Origin: Pogostemon cablin
Lineage: Eukaryota > Streptophyta > Magnoliopsida > Lamiales > Lamiaceae
Direction of reading: 5' to 3'
Length of the DNA stretch: 64,000 nucleotides
Assembly: GCA_023678885.1 (NCBI GenBank)
Contig: CM042953.1
Coordinates: 3,918,563 to 3,982,562 of the forward strand
In this document: positions 1-15,376 of the stretch, piece after piece
Layout: each line of letters begins with the position of its first letter
Position numbering within the stretch: position 1 is the first letter of the stretch
Notes under the pieces: generated by a model
Told to the model about the DNA's origin: nothing
What the model saw: only the letters and a program-made list of their open reading frames with translations
Databases searched by the model: none
Translations under genes and position numbers: made by a program

Positions 1-3000
1 TGACCATAAAAATAGCAAGAAAATGCTCACTTTAAGTAGTTTTAGACCTGGCTCGCGGAATAGAATCAACTATGCACTTTGACTTTTTAGTTACTCTATT
101 ATGCAAGCTTCCTAGAATTTTTATACTCTGAAAACATGTTCTCCAACAATATTCTCATGTCTCAGAACAAATTTGACCATAAAAATAGCAAGAAAATGCT
201 CACTTTAAGGAGTTCTTGACTGGCTCACGGAGTAGAATCAACTCTGCACTATGTGTTTTTAGTGACTCCATGGTGCAAGCTTTGTAGCATTTATATACAT
301 TGAAAACATGTTATCGAACAATACTAGCAAGTCTAATAACTAATTTGGCCATAAAAATGGAAAGTAAATGTTCACTTCTAGGATTTCTTGACCTGAATCA
401 CGTAGTAGAATCTGTTCTCCACTTTGACTATTTAGCGACTCTATGGTGCAAGCTTCCTAGCATTTTTATTTTCTAAAAACATTTTCTCCAACTAATTCTT
501 ATTTCTAATAACTAATTTGATCATAAAAATGGCAAGAAAATGCTCACATCAAGGAGTTTCTAGACCTGGATCACGGAGTAGAATCAACTCTGCACTTTGA
601 CTTTTTAGTGACTCTATGGTGCAAGCTTCCTATCCTTTTTTTACTGCGAAAATATATTCTCAACTATATTCTCATGTCTTATAACTAATTTGACCATAAA
701 AATAGCAAGAAAATGCTCACTTTAAGTAGTTTTAGACCTGGCTCGCGGAATAGAATCAACTATGCACTTTGACTTTTTAGTTACTCTATTATGCAAGCTT
801 CCTAGAATTTTTATACTCTGAAAACATGTTCTCCAACAATATTCTCATGTCTCAGAACAAATTTGACCATAAAAATAGCAAGAAAATGCTCACTTTAAGG
901 AGTTCTTGACTGGCTCACGGAGTAGAATCAACTCTGCACTATGTGTTTTTAGTGACTCCATGGTGCAAGCTTTGTAGCATTTATATACATTGAAAACTTG
1001 TTATCGAACAATACTAGCAAGTCTAATAACTAATTTGGCCATAAAAATGGAAAGTAAATGTTCACTTCTAGGATTTCTTGACCTGAATCACGTAGTAGAA
1101 TCTGTTCTCCACTTTGACTATTTAGCGACTCTATGGTGCAAGCTTCCTAGCATTTTTATTTTCTAAAAACATTTTCTCCAACTAATTCTTATTTCTAATA
1201 ACTAATTTGATCATAAAAATGGCAAGAAAATGCTCACATCAAGGAGTTTCTTGACCTGGCTCACGGAGTAGAATCAACTCTGCACTTTGACTTTTTAGTG
1301 ACTCCATGGTGCAAGCTTCCTAGCCTTTTTTTACTGCGAAAATATATTCTCCAACTATATTCTCATGTCTTATAACTAATTTGACCATAAAAATGGCAAG
1401 AAAATGCTCACTTAAAGGAGTTCTTGACATGGTTCAAAGAGTATAATGAGCTCTGCATTGTAAGTTTTTAATGACTCTATGGAACAAGCTTCATAGCAGT
1501 TATATACTCTAAATGTCTAATGACTAATTTTACCTTAAAAAGGAAATAAATTGCTCACTTCAAGGACTTTTGGCTCACGGAGTAGAATCAGCTATACACT
1601 TTGACTTTTTTAGTGACTCTAAGGCGCAAGCTTCCTAGCATTTTGATACTCTGGAAATATGCTCTCCAACAATATTCTCATGTCTCAGAAGTAATTTGAC
1701 CATAAAAATAGCAAGAAAATACTCACTTTAAGTAGTTTTAGACCTGGCTCGTGGAATTGAATCAGCTATGCACTTTGACTTCTTAGTTACTCTATTATGC
1801 AAGCTTCCTAGAATTTTTATACTCTGAAAACATGTTCTCCAACAATATTCTCATGTCTCAGAACTAATTTGACCATAAAAATAGCAAGAAAATGCTCACT
1901 TCAAGGAGTTCTTGACTGGCTCACGGATTAGAATCAGCTCTGCACTATGTATTTTTAGTGACTCTATGGTGCAAGCTTCGTAGCATTTATATACACTAAA
2001 AACATGTTATCCAACAATACTAGCAAGTCTAATAACTAATTTGGCCATAAAAATGGAAAGTAAATGCTCACTTCTAGGACTTCTTAACCTGGCTCAGGTA
2101 GTAGAATTTGCTCTCCACTTTGACTATTTAGCGACTCTATTGTGCAAGCTTCCTAACATTTTTATATTCTAAAAACATGTTCTCCAACTAATTCTTATCT
2201 CTAATAACTAATTTGACCATAAAAACGGCAAGAAATTGCTCACTTCAAGGAGTTCTTGACCTGGCTCACGGAGTAGAATCAACTCTGCACTTTGACTTTT
2301 TAGTGACTCTATGGTGTAAGCTTCCTAGCCTTTTTTTACTCCAAAAATATATTCTCCGACTATATTCTCATGTCTTATAACTAATATGACCATAAAAATG
2401 GCAAGAAAATGCTCATTTAAAGGAGTTCTTGACATGGTTCACAGAGTATAATGAGCTCTGCACTGTAAGTTATTAATGACTCTATGGAACAAGCTTCTTA
2501 GCAGTTATATACTCTAAATACAAGTTATCCAAAAATATTAGCAAGTCTAATAACTAATTTTAGCTTAAAAAGGAAATAAATTGCTCACTTCAAGGACTTC
2601 TGGCTCACGGAGTAGAATCAGCTCTGCACTTTGACTTTTTAGTGACTCTATGGCGCAAAGTTCCTAGCATTTTGATACTCTGGAAATATGCTCTCCAACA
2701 ATATTCTCATGACTCAGAACTAATTTGACCATAAAAATAGCAAGAAAATGCTCACTTTAAGTAGTTTTAGACCTGGCTCGCGGAATAAAATCAACTATGC
2801 ACTTTGACTTTTTAGTTACTCTATTATGCAAGCTTCCTAGAATTTTTATACTCTGAAAACATGTTCTCCAACAATATTCTCATGTCTCAGAACAAATTTG
2901 ACCATAAAAATAGCAAGAAAATGCTCACTTTAAGGAGTTCTTGACTGGCTCACGGAGTAGAATCAACTCTGCACTATGTGTTTTTAGTGACTCCATGGTG

Positions 3001-6000
3001 CAAGCTTTGTAGCATTTATATACATTGAAAACATGTTATCGAACAATACTAGCAAGTCTAATAACTAATTTGGCCATAAAAATGGAAAGTAAATGTTCAC
3101 TTCTAGGATTTCTTGACCTGAATCACGTAGTAGAATCTGTTCTCCACTTTGACTATTTAGCGACTCTATGGTGCAAGCTTCCTAGCATTTTTATTTTCTA
3201 AAAACATTTTCTCCAACTAATTCTTATTTCTAATAACTAATTTGATCATAAAAATGGCAAGAAAATGCTCACATCAAGGAGTTTCTAGACCTGGATCACG
3301 GAGTAGAATCAACTCTGCACTTTGACTTTTTAGTGACTCTATGGTGCAAGCTTCCTATCCTTTTTTTACTGCGAAAATATATTCTCAACTATATTCTCAT
3401 GTCTTATAACTAATTTGACCATAAAAATAGCAAGAAAATGCTCACTTTAAGTAGTTTTAGACCTGGCTCGCGGAATAGAATCAACTATGCACTTTGACTT
3501 TTTAGTTACTCTATTATGCAAGCTTCCTAGAATTTTTATACTCTGAAAACATGTTCTCCAACAATATTCTCATGTCTCAGAACAAATTTGACCATAAAAA
3601 TAGCAAGAAAATGCTCACTTTAAGGAGTTCTTGACTGGCTCACGGAGTAGAATCAACTCTGCACTATGTGTTTTTAGTGACTCCATGGTGCAAGCTTTGT
3701 AGCATTTATATACATTGAAAACTTGTTATCGAACAATACTAGCAAGTCTAATAACTAATTTGGCCATAAAAATGGAAAGTAAATGTTCACTTCTAGGATT
3801 TCTTGACCTGAATCACGTAGTAGAATCTGTTCTCCACTTTGACTATTTAGCGACTCTATGGTACAAGCTTCCTAGCATTTTTATTTTCTAAAAACATTTT
3901 CTCCAACTAATTCTTATTTCTAATAACTAATTTGATCATAAAAATGGCAAGAAAATGCTCACATCAAGGAGTTTCTTGACCTGGCTCACGGAGTAGAATC
4001 AACTCTGCACTTTGACTTTTTAGTGACTCTATGGTGCAAGCTTCCTAGCCTTTTTTTACTGCGAAAATATATTCTCCAACTATATTCTCATGTCTTATAA
4101 CTAATTTGACCATAAAAATGCAAGAAAATGCTCACTTAAAGGAGTTCTTGACATGGTTCAAAGAGTATAATGAGCTCTGCATTGTAAGTTTTTAATGACT
4201 CTATGGAACAAGCTTCATAGCGGTTATATACTCTAAATGTCTAATGACTAATTTTACCTTAAAAAGGAAATAAATTGCTCACTTCAAGGACTTTTGGCTC
4301 ACGGAGTAGAATCAGCTATACACTTTGACTTTTTTAGTGACTCTAAGGCGCAAGCTTCCTAGCATTTTGATACTCTGGAAATATGCTCTCCAACAATATT
4401 CTCATGTCTCAGAACTAATTTGACCATAAAAATAGCAAGAAAATACTCACTTTAAGTAGTTTTAGACCTGGCTCGTGGAATTGAATCAGCTATGCACTTT
4501 GACTTCTTAGTTACTCTATTATGCAAGCTTCCTAGAATTTTTATACTCTGAAAACATGTTCTCCAACAATATTCTCATGTCTCAGAACTAATTTGACCAT
4601 AAAAATAGCAAGAAAATGCTCACTTCAAGGAGTTCTTGACTGGCTCACGGATTAGAATCAGCTCTGCACTATGTATTTTTAGTGACTCTATGGTGCAAGC
4701 TTCGTAGCATTTATATACACTAAAAACATGTTATCCAACAATACTAGCAAGTCTAATAACTAATTTGGCCATAAAAATGGAAAGTAAATGCTCACTTCTA
4801 GGACTTCTTAACCTGGCTCAGGTAGTAGAATTTGCTCTCCACTTTGACTATTTAGCGACTCTATTGTGCAAGCTTCCTAACATTTTTATATTCTAAAAAC
4901 ATGTTCTCCAACTAATTCTTATCTCTAATAACTAATTTGACCATAAAAACGGCAAGAAATTGCTCACTTCAAGGAGTTCTTGACCTGGCTCACGGAGTAG
5001 AATCAACTCTGCACTTTGACTTTTTAGTGACTCTATGGTGTAAGCTTCCTAGCCTTTTTTTACTCCAAAAATATATTCTCCGACTATATTCTCATGTCTT
5101 ATAACTAATATGACCATAAAAATGGCAAGAAAATGCTCGTTTAAAGGAGTTCTTAACATGGTTCACAGAGTATAATGAGCTCTGCACTTTAAGTTATTAA
5201 TGACTCTATGGAACAAGCTTCATAGCAGTTATATACTCTAAATACAAGTTATCCAAAAATATTAGAAAGTCTAATAACTAATTTTAGCTTAAAAAGGAAA
5301 TAAATTGCTCACTTCAAGGACTTCTGGCTCACGGAGTAGAATCAGCTCTGCACTTTGACTTTTTAGTGACTCTATGGCGCAAAGTTCCTAGCATTTTGAT
5401 ACTCTGGAAATATGCTCTCCAACAATATTCTCATGACTCAGAACTAATTTGACCATAAAAATAGCAAGAAAATGCTTACTTTAAGTAGTTTTAGACCTGG
5501 CTCGCGGAATATAATCAACTATGCACTTTGACTTTTTAGTTACTCTATTATGCAAGCTTCCTAGAATTTTTATACTCTGAAAACATGTTCTCCAACAATA
5601 TTCTCATGTCTCAGAACAAATTTGACCATAAAAATAGCAAGAAAATGCTCACTTTAAGGAGTTCTTGACTGGCTCACGGAGTAGAATCAACTCTGCACTA
5701 TGTGTTTTTAGTGACTCCATGGTGCAAGCTTTGTAGCATTTATATACATTGAAAACATGTTATCGAACAATACTAGCAAGTCTAATAACTAATTTGGCCA
5801 TAAAAATGGAAAGTAAATGTTCACTTCTAGGATTTCTTGACCTGAATCACGTAGTAGAATCTGTTCTCCACTTTGACTATTTAGCGACTCTATGGTGCAA
5901 GCTTCCTAGCATTTTTATTTTCTAAAAACATTTTCTCCAACTAATTCTTATTTCTAATAACTAATTTGATCATAAAAATGGCAAGAAAATGCTCACATCA

Positions 6001-8175
6001 AGGAGTTTCTAGACCTGGCTCACGGAGTAGAATCAACTCTGCACTTTGACTTTTTAGTGACTCTATGGTGCAAGCTTCCTATCCTTTTTTTACTGCGAAA
6101 ATATATTCTCCAACTATATTCTCATGTCTTATAACTAATTTGACCATAAAAATAGCAAGAAAATGCTCACTTTAAGTAGTTTTAGACCTGGCTCGCGGAA
6201 TAGAATCAACTATGCACTTTGACGTTTTAGTTACTCTATTATGCAAGCTTCCTAGAATTTTTATACTCTGAAAACATGTTCTCCAACAATATTCTCATGT
6301 CTCAGAACAAATTTGACCATAAAAATAGCAAGAAAATGCTCACTTTAAGGAGTTCTTGACTGGCTCACGGAGTAGAATCAACTCTGCACTATGTGTTTTT
6401 AGTGACTCCATGGTGCAAGCTTTGTAGCATTTATATACATTGAAAACTTGTTATCGAACAATACTAGCAAGTCTAATAACTAATTTGGCCATAAAAATGG
6501 AAAGTAAATGTTCACTTCTAGGATTTCTTGACCTGAATCACGTAGTAGAATCTGTTCTCCACTTTGACTATTTAGCGACTCTATGGTGCAAGCTTCCTAG
6601 CATTTTTATTTTCTAAAAACATTTTCTCCAACTAATTCTTATTTCTAATAACTAATTTGATCATAAAAATGGCAAGAAAATGCTCACATCAAGGAGTTTC
6701 TTGACCTGGCTCACGGAGTAGAATCAACTCTGCACTTTGACTTTTTAGTGACTCTATGGTGCAAGCTTCCTAGCCTTTTTTTACTGCGAAAATATATTCT
6801 CCAACTATATTCTCATGTCTTATAACTAATTTGACCATAAAAATGGCAAGAAAATGCTCACTTAAAGGAGTTCTTGACATGGTTCAAAGAGTATAATGAG
6901 CTCTGCATTGTAAGTTTTTAATGACTCTATGGAACAAGCTTCATAGCAGTTATATACTCTAAATGTCTAATGACTAATTTTACCTTAAAAAGGAAATAAA
7001 TTGCTCACTTCAAGGACTTTTGGCTCACGGAGTAGAATCAGCTATACACTTTGACTTTTTTAGTGACTCTAAGGCGCAAGTTTCCTAGCATTTTGATACT
7101 CTGGAAATATGCTCTCCAACAATATTCTCATGTCTCAGAACTAATTTGACCATAAAAATAGCAAGAAAATGCTCACTTTAAGTAGTTTTAGACCTGGCTC
7201 GCGGAATTGAATAAGCTATGCACTTTGACTTTTTAGTTACTCTATTATGCAAGCTTCCTAGAATTTTTATACTCTGAAAACATGTTCTCCAACAATATTC
7301 TCATGTCTCAGAACTAATTTGACAATAAAAATAGCAAGAAAATGCTCACTTCAAGGAGTTCTTGACTGGCTCAAGGATTAGAATTAGCTCTGCACTATGA
7401 GCATTTAGTGACTCTATGGTGCAAGCTTCGTAGCATTTATATACACTAAAAACATGTTATCCAACAATACTAGAAAGTCTAATAACTAATTTGGCCATAA
7501 AAATAGAAAGTAAATGCTCACTTCTAGGACTTCTTGACCTGGCTCACGTAGTTGAATCTGCTCTCCACTTTGACTATTTAGCGACTCTATTGTGCAAGCT
7601 TCCTAACATTTTTATATTCTAAAAACATGATCTCCAACTAATTCTTATCTCTAATAACTAATTTGACCATAAAAATGGCGAGAAAATGCTCACTTCAAGG
7701 AGTTCGTGACCTGGCTCATGGAGTAGAATCAACTCTGCACTTTGACTTTTTAGTGACTCTATGGTGCAAGCTTCCTAGCCTTTTTTTAATCCAAAAATAT
7801 ATTCTCCAACTTTATTCTCATGTCTTATAACTAATTTGACCATAAAAATGGCAAGAAAATGCTCATTTAAAGGAGTTCTTGACATGGTTCACAGAGTATA
7901 ATGAGCTCTGCACTGTATGTTTTTAATGACTCTATGGAACAAGCTTCATAGCAGTTATATACTCTAAATACAAGTTATCCAAAAATATTAGCAAGTCAAG
8001 TAACTAATTTTAGCTTAAAAAGGAAATAAATTGCTCACTTCAAGGACTTCTGGCTCACGGAGTAGAATCAGCTCTGCACTTTGACTTTTTAGTGACTCTA
8101 TGGCGCAAGCTTCCTAGCATTTTGATACTCTGGAAATATGCTCTCCAACAATATTCTCATGACTCAGAACTAATT
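1..8175 (+). repeat. Satellite block I: three ~2,725-bp 16-monomer super-repeats
   Basis: A-type monomer starts recur at 1, 691, 1697, 2725, 5450 and 8176. The spacings show a unit built as ABCD (690 bp), ABCDEF with a shortened E (1,006 bp) and ABCDEF (1,028 bp), summing to about 2,724 bp. The units at 1-2724 and 2725-5449 are nearly identical by eye. The third, 5450-8175, matches in its first ten monomers, but its final hexamer is clearly diverged from the other two. The extra ABCD tetramer is itself a near-identical duplicate of the next four monomers. This is the most recently homogenised part of the array. Confidence 0.9.
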
Positions 8176-9204
8176 TGACCATAAAAATAGCAAGAAAATG
8201 CTCACTTTAAGAAGTTTTAGACCTGGCTCGCGGAATAGAATCAGCTATGCACTTTGACTTTTTATTTACTCTATTATGCAAGCTTCCTAGAATTTTTATA
8301 CTCTAAAAACATGTTATCCAACAATATTCTCATGTCTCAGAACCAATTTGACCATAAAAATAGCAAGAAAATGCTCACTTTAAGGAGTTCTTGACTGGCT
8401 CACGGAGTAGAATCAGCTCTGCACTATGTGTTTTTAGTGACTCTATGGTGCAAGCTTCGTAGCATTTATATACACTAAAAACATGTTATCCAACAATACT
8501 AGAAAGTCTAATAACTAATTTGGCCATAAAAATGGAAAGTAAATGCTCACTTCTAGGACTTCTTGACCTGGCTCACGTAGTAGAATCTGCTGTCCACTTT
8601 GACTATTTAGCGACTCTATTGTGCAAGCTTCCGAACATTTTTATATTCTAAAAACATGTTCTCCAACTAATTCTTATCTCTAATAACTAATTTGACCATA
8701 AAAATGGCAAGAAATTGCTCACTTCAAGGAGTTCTTGACCTGGCTCACGGAGTAGAATCAACTCTGCACTTTGACTTTTTAGTCACTCTATGGTGCAAGC
8801 TTCCTAGCCTTTTTTTACTCCAAAAATATATTCTCCAACTATATTCTCATGTCTTATAACTAATTTGACCATAAAAATGGCAAGAAAATGATCATTTAAA
8901 GAAGTTCTTGACATGGTTCACAGAGTATAATGAGCTCTGCACTGTAAGTTTTTAATGACTCTATGAAACAAGCTTCATAGCAGTTATATACTCTAAATAC
9001 AAGTTATCCAAAAATATTTTCAAGTCTAATAACTAATTTTAGCTTAAAAAGGAAATAAATTGCTCACTTAAAGGACTTCTGGCTCACGGAGTAGAATCAG
9101 CTCTGCACTTTGACTTTTTAGTGACTCTATGGTGCAAGCTTCCTAGCATTTTGATACTGTGGAAATATGCTCTCCAACAATATTCTCATGTCTCAGAACT
9201 AATT

Positions 9205-12200
9205 TGACCATAAAAATAGCAAGAAAATGCTCACTTTAAGTAGTTTTAGACCTGGCTCGCGGAATTGAATCAGCTATGCACTTTGACTTTTTAGTTACTC
9301 TATTATGCAAGCTTCCTAGAATTTTTATACTCTTAAAACATGTTCTCCAACAATATTCTCATGTCTCAGAACCAATTTGACCATAAAAATAGCGAGAAAA
9401 TGCTCACTTTAAGGAGTTCTTGACTTGCTCACGGAGTAGAATCAGCTCTGCACTATGTGTTTTTAGTGACTCTATGGTGCAAGCTTCGCAGCATTTATAT
9501 ACACTAAAAACATGTTATCCAACAATACTAGCAAGTCTAATAACTAATTTGGCCATAAAAATGGAACGTAAATGCTCACTTCTAGGACTTCTTGACCTGG
9601 CTCACGTAGTAGAATATGCTCTCCACTTTGACTATTTAGCGACTCTATTGTGCAAGCTTCCTAACATTTTTATATTCTAAAAACATGTTCTCCAACTAAT
9701 TCTTATCTCTATTAACTAATTTGACCATAAAAATGGCAAGAAATTGCTCACTTCAAGGAGTTCTTGACCTGGCTCACGGAGTAGAATCAACTCTGCACTT
9801 TGACTTTTTAGTGACTCTATGGTGCAAGCTTCCTAGCCTTTTTTTACTCCAAAAATATATTCTCCGACTATATTCTCATGTCTTATAACTAATATGACCA
9901 TAAAAATGGCAAGAAAATGCTCATTTAAAGGAGTTCTTGACATGGTTCAAAGAGTATAATGAGCTCTGCACTGTAAGTTATTAATGACTCTATGGAACAA
10001 GCTTCATAGCAGTTATATACTCTAAATACAAGTTATCCAAAAATATTAGCAAGTCTAATAACTAATTTTAGCTTAAAAAGGAAATAAATGGCTCACTTCA
10101 AGGACTTCTGGCTCACGGAGTAGAATCAGCTCTGCACTTTGACTTTTTAGTGACTCTATGGTGCAAGCTTCCTAGCATTTTGATACTCTGGAAATATTCT
10201 CTCCAACAATATTCTCATGTCTCAGAACTAATTTGACCATAAAAATAGCAAGAAAATGCTCACTTTAAGTAGTTTTAGACCTGGCTCGCGGAATTGAATT
10301 AGCTATGCACTTTGACTTTTTAGTTACTCTATTATGCAGGCTTCCTAGAATTTTTATACTCTGAAAACATGTTCTCCAACAATATTCTCATGTCTCAGAA
10401 CTAATTTGACCATGAAAGTAGCAAGAAAATGCTCACTTCAAGGAGTTCTTGACTGGCTCACGGATTGGAATTAGCTATGCACTATGAGCATTCAGTGACT
10501 CTATGGTGCAAGCTTCGTAGCATTTAGATACACTAAAAACATGTTATCCAACAATACTAGCAAGTCTAATAACTAATTTGGCCATAAAAATAGAAAGTAA
10601 ATGCTCACTTCTAGGACTTCTTGACCTGGCTCACGTAGTAGAATCTGCTCTCCACTTTGACTATTTAGCGACTCTATTGTGCAAGCTTACTAACATTTTT
10701 CTATTCTAAAAACATGTTCTCCAACTAATTCTTATATCTAATAACTAATTTGACCATAAAAATGGCAAGAAATTGCTCACTTCAAGGAGTTCTTGACCTG
10801 GCTCAAGGAGTAGAATCAACTCTGCATTTTTACTTTTTAGTGACTCTATGGTGCATGCTTCCAAGCCTTTTTTTACTACGAAAATATATTCTCCAACTAT
10901 ATTCTCATGTCTTATAACTAATTTGACCATAAAAATGGTAAGAAAATGCTCATTTCAAGGAGTTCTTGACATGGTTCACATAGTATAATCAGCTTTGCAC
11001 TGTAAGTTTTTAATGACTCTATGGAACAAGCTTCATAGCAGTTATATACTCTAAATACAAGTTATCCAACAATATTAGCAAGTCTAATAACTAATTTTAG
11101 CTTAAAAAGGAAATAAATTGCTCACTTCAAGGACTTCTGGCTCATGGAGTAGAATCAGCTCTGCACTTTGACTTTTTAGTGACCCTATGGCGCAAGCTTC
11201 CTAGCATTTTGATACTCAGGAAATATGCTCTCCAACAATATTCTCATGACTCAGAACTAATTTGACCATAAAAATAGCAAGAAAATGCTCACTTTAAGTA
11301 GTTATAGACCTGGCTCGCGGAATAGAATCAGCTATGCACTTTGACTTTTTAGTTACTCTATTATGCAAGCTTCCTAGAATTTTTATACTCTGAAAACATG
11401 TTCTCCAAAAATATTCTCATGTCTCAGAACAAATTTGACCATAAAAATAGCAAGAAAATGCTCACTTTAATGAGTTCTTGACTGGCTCACGGAGTAGAAT
11501 CAGCTCTGCACTATGTGTTTTTAGTGACTCTATGGTGCAAGCTTCGCAGCATTTATATACACTAAAAACATGTTATCCAACAATACTAGCAAGTCTAATA
11601 ACTAATTTGGCCATAAAAATGGAAAGTAAATGCTCACTTCTAGGACTTCTTGACCTAGGTCACGTAGTAGAATCTGCTCTCCACTTTGACTATTTAGCGA
11701 CTCTATTGTGCAAGCTTCCTAACATTTTTATATTCTAAAAACATGTTCTCCAACTAATTCTTATCTCTAATAACTAATTTGACCATAAAAATGGCAAGAA
11801 ATTGCTCACTTCAAGGAGTTCTTGACCTGGCTCACGGAGTAGAATCAACTCTGCACTTTGACTTTTTAGTGACTCTATGGTGCAAGCTTCCTAGCCTTTT
11901 TTTACTCCAAAAATATATTCTCCGACTATATTCTCATGTCTTATAACTAATATGACCATAAAAATGGCAAGAAAATGCTCATTTAAAGGAGTTCTTGACA
12001 TGGTTCACAGAGTATAATGAGCTCTGCACTGTAAGTTATTAATGACTCTATGGAACAAGCTTCATAGCAGTTATATACTCTAAATACAAGTTATCCAAAA
12101 ATATTAGCAAGTCTAATAACTAATTTAAGCTTAAAAAGGAAATAAATTGCTCACTTCAAGGACTTCTGGCTCACGGAGTAGAATCAGCTCTGCACTTTGA

Positions 12201-15200
12201 CTTTTTAGTGACTCTATGGTGCAAGCTTCCTAGCATTTTGATACTCTGGAAATATTCTCTCCAACAATATTCTCATGTCTCAGAACTAATTTGACCATAG
12301 AAATAGCAAGAAAATGCTCACTTTAAGTAGTTTTAGACCTGGCTCGCGGAATTGAATTAGCTATGCACTTTGACTTTTTAGTTACTCTATTATGTAGGCT
12401 TCCTAGAATTTTTATACTCTGAAAACATGTTCTCCAACAATATTCTCATGTCTCAGAACTAATTTGACCATGAAAGTAGCAAGAAAATGCTCACTTCAAG
12501 GAGTTCTTGACTGGCTCACGGATTGGAATTAGCTATGCACTATGAGCATTCAGTGACTCTATGGTGCAAGCTTCGAGCATTTAGATTCGCTAAAAACATG
12601 TTATCCAACAATACTAGCAAGTCTAATAACTAATTTGGCCATAAAAATAGAAAGTAAATGCTCACTTCTAGGACTTCTTGACCTGGCTCACGTAGTAGAA
12701 TCTGCTCTCCACTTTGACTATTTAGCGACTCTATTGTGCAAGCTTACTAACATTTTTCTATTCTAAAAACATGTTCTCCAACTAATTCTTATCTCTAATA
12801 ACTAATTTGACCATAAAAATGGCAAGAAATTGCTCACTTCAAGGAGTTCTTGACCTGGCTCAAGGAGTAGAATCAACTCTGCACTTTTACTTTTTAGTGA
12901 CTCTATGGTGCATGCTTCCAAGCCTTTTTTTACTACGAAAATATATTCTCCAACTATATTTTCATGTCTTATAACTAATTTGACCATAAAAATGGTAAGA
13001 AAATGCTCATTTCAAGGAGTTCTTGACATGGTTCACATAGTATAATCAGCTTTGCACTGTAAGTTTTTAATGACTCTATGGAACAAGATTCATAGTAGTT
13101 ATATACTCTAAATACAAGTTATCCAACAATATTAGCAAGTCTAATAACTAATTTTAGCTTAAAAAGGAAATAAATTGCTCACTTCAAGGACTTCTGTCTC
13201 ATGGAGTAGAATCAGCTCTGCACTTTGACTTTTTAGTGACCCTATGGGGCAAGCTTCCTAGCATTTTGATACTCAGGAAATATGCTCTCCAACAATATTC
13301 TCATGACTCAGAACTAATTTGACCATAAAAATAGCAAGAAAATGCTCACTTTAAGTAGTTATAGACCTGGCTCGCGGAATAGAATCAGCTATGCACTTTG
13401 ACTTTTTAGTTACTCTATTATGCAAGCTTCCTAGAATTTCTATACTCTGAAAACATGTTCTCCAACAATATTCTCATGTCTCAGAACAAATTTGACCATA
13501 AAAATAGCAAGAAAATGCTCACTCTAATGAGTTCTTGACTGGCTCACGGAGTAGAATCAGCTCTGCACTATGTGTTTTTAGTGACTCTATGGTGCAAGCT
13601 TCGCAGCATTTATATACACTAAAAACATGTTATCCAACAATACTAGCAAGTCTAATAACTAATTTGGCCATAAAAATGGAAAGTAAATGCTCACTTCTAG
13701 GACTTCTTGACCTAGGTCACGTAGTAGAATCTGCTCTCCACTTTGACTATTTAGCGACTCTATTGTGCAAGCTTCCTAACATTTTTATATTCTAAAAACA
13801 TGTTCTCCAACTAATTCTTATCTCTAATAACTAATTTGACCATAAAAATGGCAAGAAATTGCTCACTTCAAGGAGTTCTTGACCTGGCTCACGGAGTAGA
13901 ATCAACTCTGCACTTTGACTTTTTAGTGACTCTATGGTGCAAGCTTCCTAGCCTTTTTTTACTCCAAAAATATATTCTCCGACTATATTCTCATGTCTTA
14001 TAACTAATATGACCATAAAAATGGCAAGAAAATGCTCATTTAAAGGAGTTCTTGACATGGTTCACAGAGTATAATGAGCTCTGCACTGTAAGTTATTAAT
14101 GACTCTATGGAACAAGCTTCATAGCAGTTATATACTCTAAATACAAGTTATCCAAAAATATTAGCAAGTCTAATAACTAATTTTAGCTTAAAAAGGAAAT
14201 AAATTGCTCACTTCAAGGACTTCTGGCTCACAGAGTAGAATCAGCTCTGCACTTTGACTTTTTAGTGACTCTATGGTGCAAGCTTCCTAGCATTTTGATA
14301 CTCTGGAAATATTCTCTCCAACAATATTCTCATGTCTCAGAACTAATTTGACCATAGAAATAGCAAGAAAATGCTCACTTTAAGTAGTTTTAGACCTGGC
14401 TCGCGGAATTGAATTAGCTATGCACTTTGACTTTTTAGTTACTCTATTATGCAGGCTTCCTAGAATTTTTATACTCTGAAAACATGTTCTCCAACAATAT
14501 TCTCATGTCTCAGAACTAATTTGACCATGAAAGTAGCAAGAAAATGCTCACTTCAAGGAGTTCTTGACTGGCTCACGGATTGGAATTAGCTATGCACTAT
14601 GAGCATTCAGTGACTCTATGGTGCAAGCTTCGTAGCATTTATATACACTAAAAACATGTTATCCAACAATACTAGCAAGTCTAATAACTAATTTGGCCAT
14701 AAAAATAGAAAGTAAATGCTCACTTCTAGGACTTTTTTACCTGGCTCACGTAGTAGAATCTGCTCTCCACTTTGACTATTTAGCGACTCTATTGTGCAAG
14801 CTTACTAACATTTTTATATTCTAAAAACATGTTCTCCAACTAATTCTTATCTCTAATAACTAATTTGACCATAAAAATGGCAAGAAATTGCTCACTTCAA
14901 GGAGTTCTTGACCTGGCTCACGGAGTAGAATCAACTCTGCACTTTGACTTTTTAGTGACTCTATGGTGCATGCTTCCAAGCCTTTTTTACTACGAAAATA
15001 TATTCTCCAACTATATTCTCATGTCTTATAACTAATTTGACCATAAAAATGGTAAGAAAATGCTTATTTCAAGGAGTTCTTGACATGGTTCACATAGTAT
15101 AATCAGCTTTGCACTGTAAGTTTTTAATGACTCTATGGAACAAGCTTCATAGCAGTTATATACTCTAAATACAAGTTATCCAACAATATTAGCAAGTCTA

Positions 15201-15376
15201 ATAACTAATTTTAGCTTAAAAAGGAAACAAATTGCTCACTTCAAGGACTTCTGGCTCATGGAGTAGAATCAGCTCTGCACTTTGACTTTTTAGTGACTCT
15301 ATGGCGCAAACTTCCTAGCATTTTGATACTCTGGAAATATGCTCTCCAACAATATTCTCATGACTCAGAACTAATT
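9205..15376 (+). repeat. Satellite block II: three ~2,057-bp 12-monomer units
   Basis: A-type starts at 9205, 11263, 13320 and 15377 give spacings of 2,058, 2,057 and 2,057 bp. Each unit holds two alternating hexamers that differ by diagnostic variants. One example is CGGATTGGAATTAGC in the B monomer of one hexamer against CGGAGTAGAATCAGC in the other. The alternation recurs with the same period, so the amplified unit here is the 12-mer and not the hexamer. Confidence 0.85.

Noticed and set aside
9420..13795. Repeated 86-codon plus-strand and 61-codon minus-strand frames inside the satellite (9,420; 11,478; 13,535; 10,745; 12,802; 23,043).
   Set aside because: They recur with the 2,057-bp satellite period, span monomer boundaries, have no coding-like constraint and are lost where single bases differ. 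They are chance frames in a tandem repeat.
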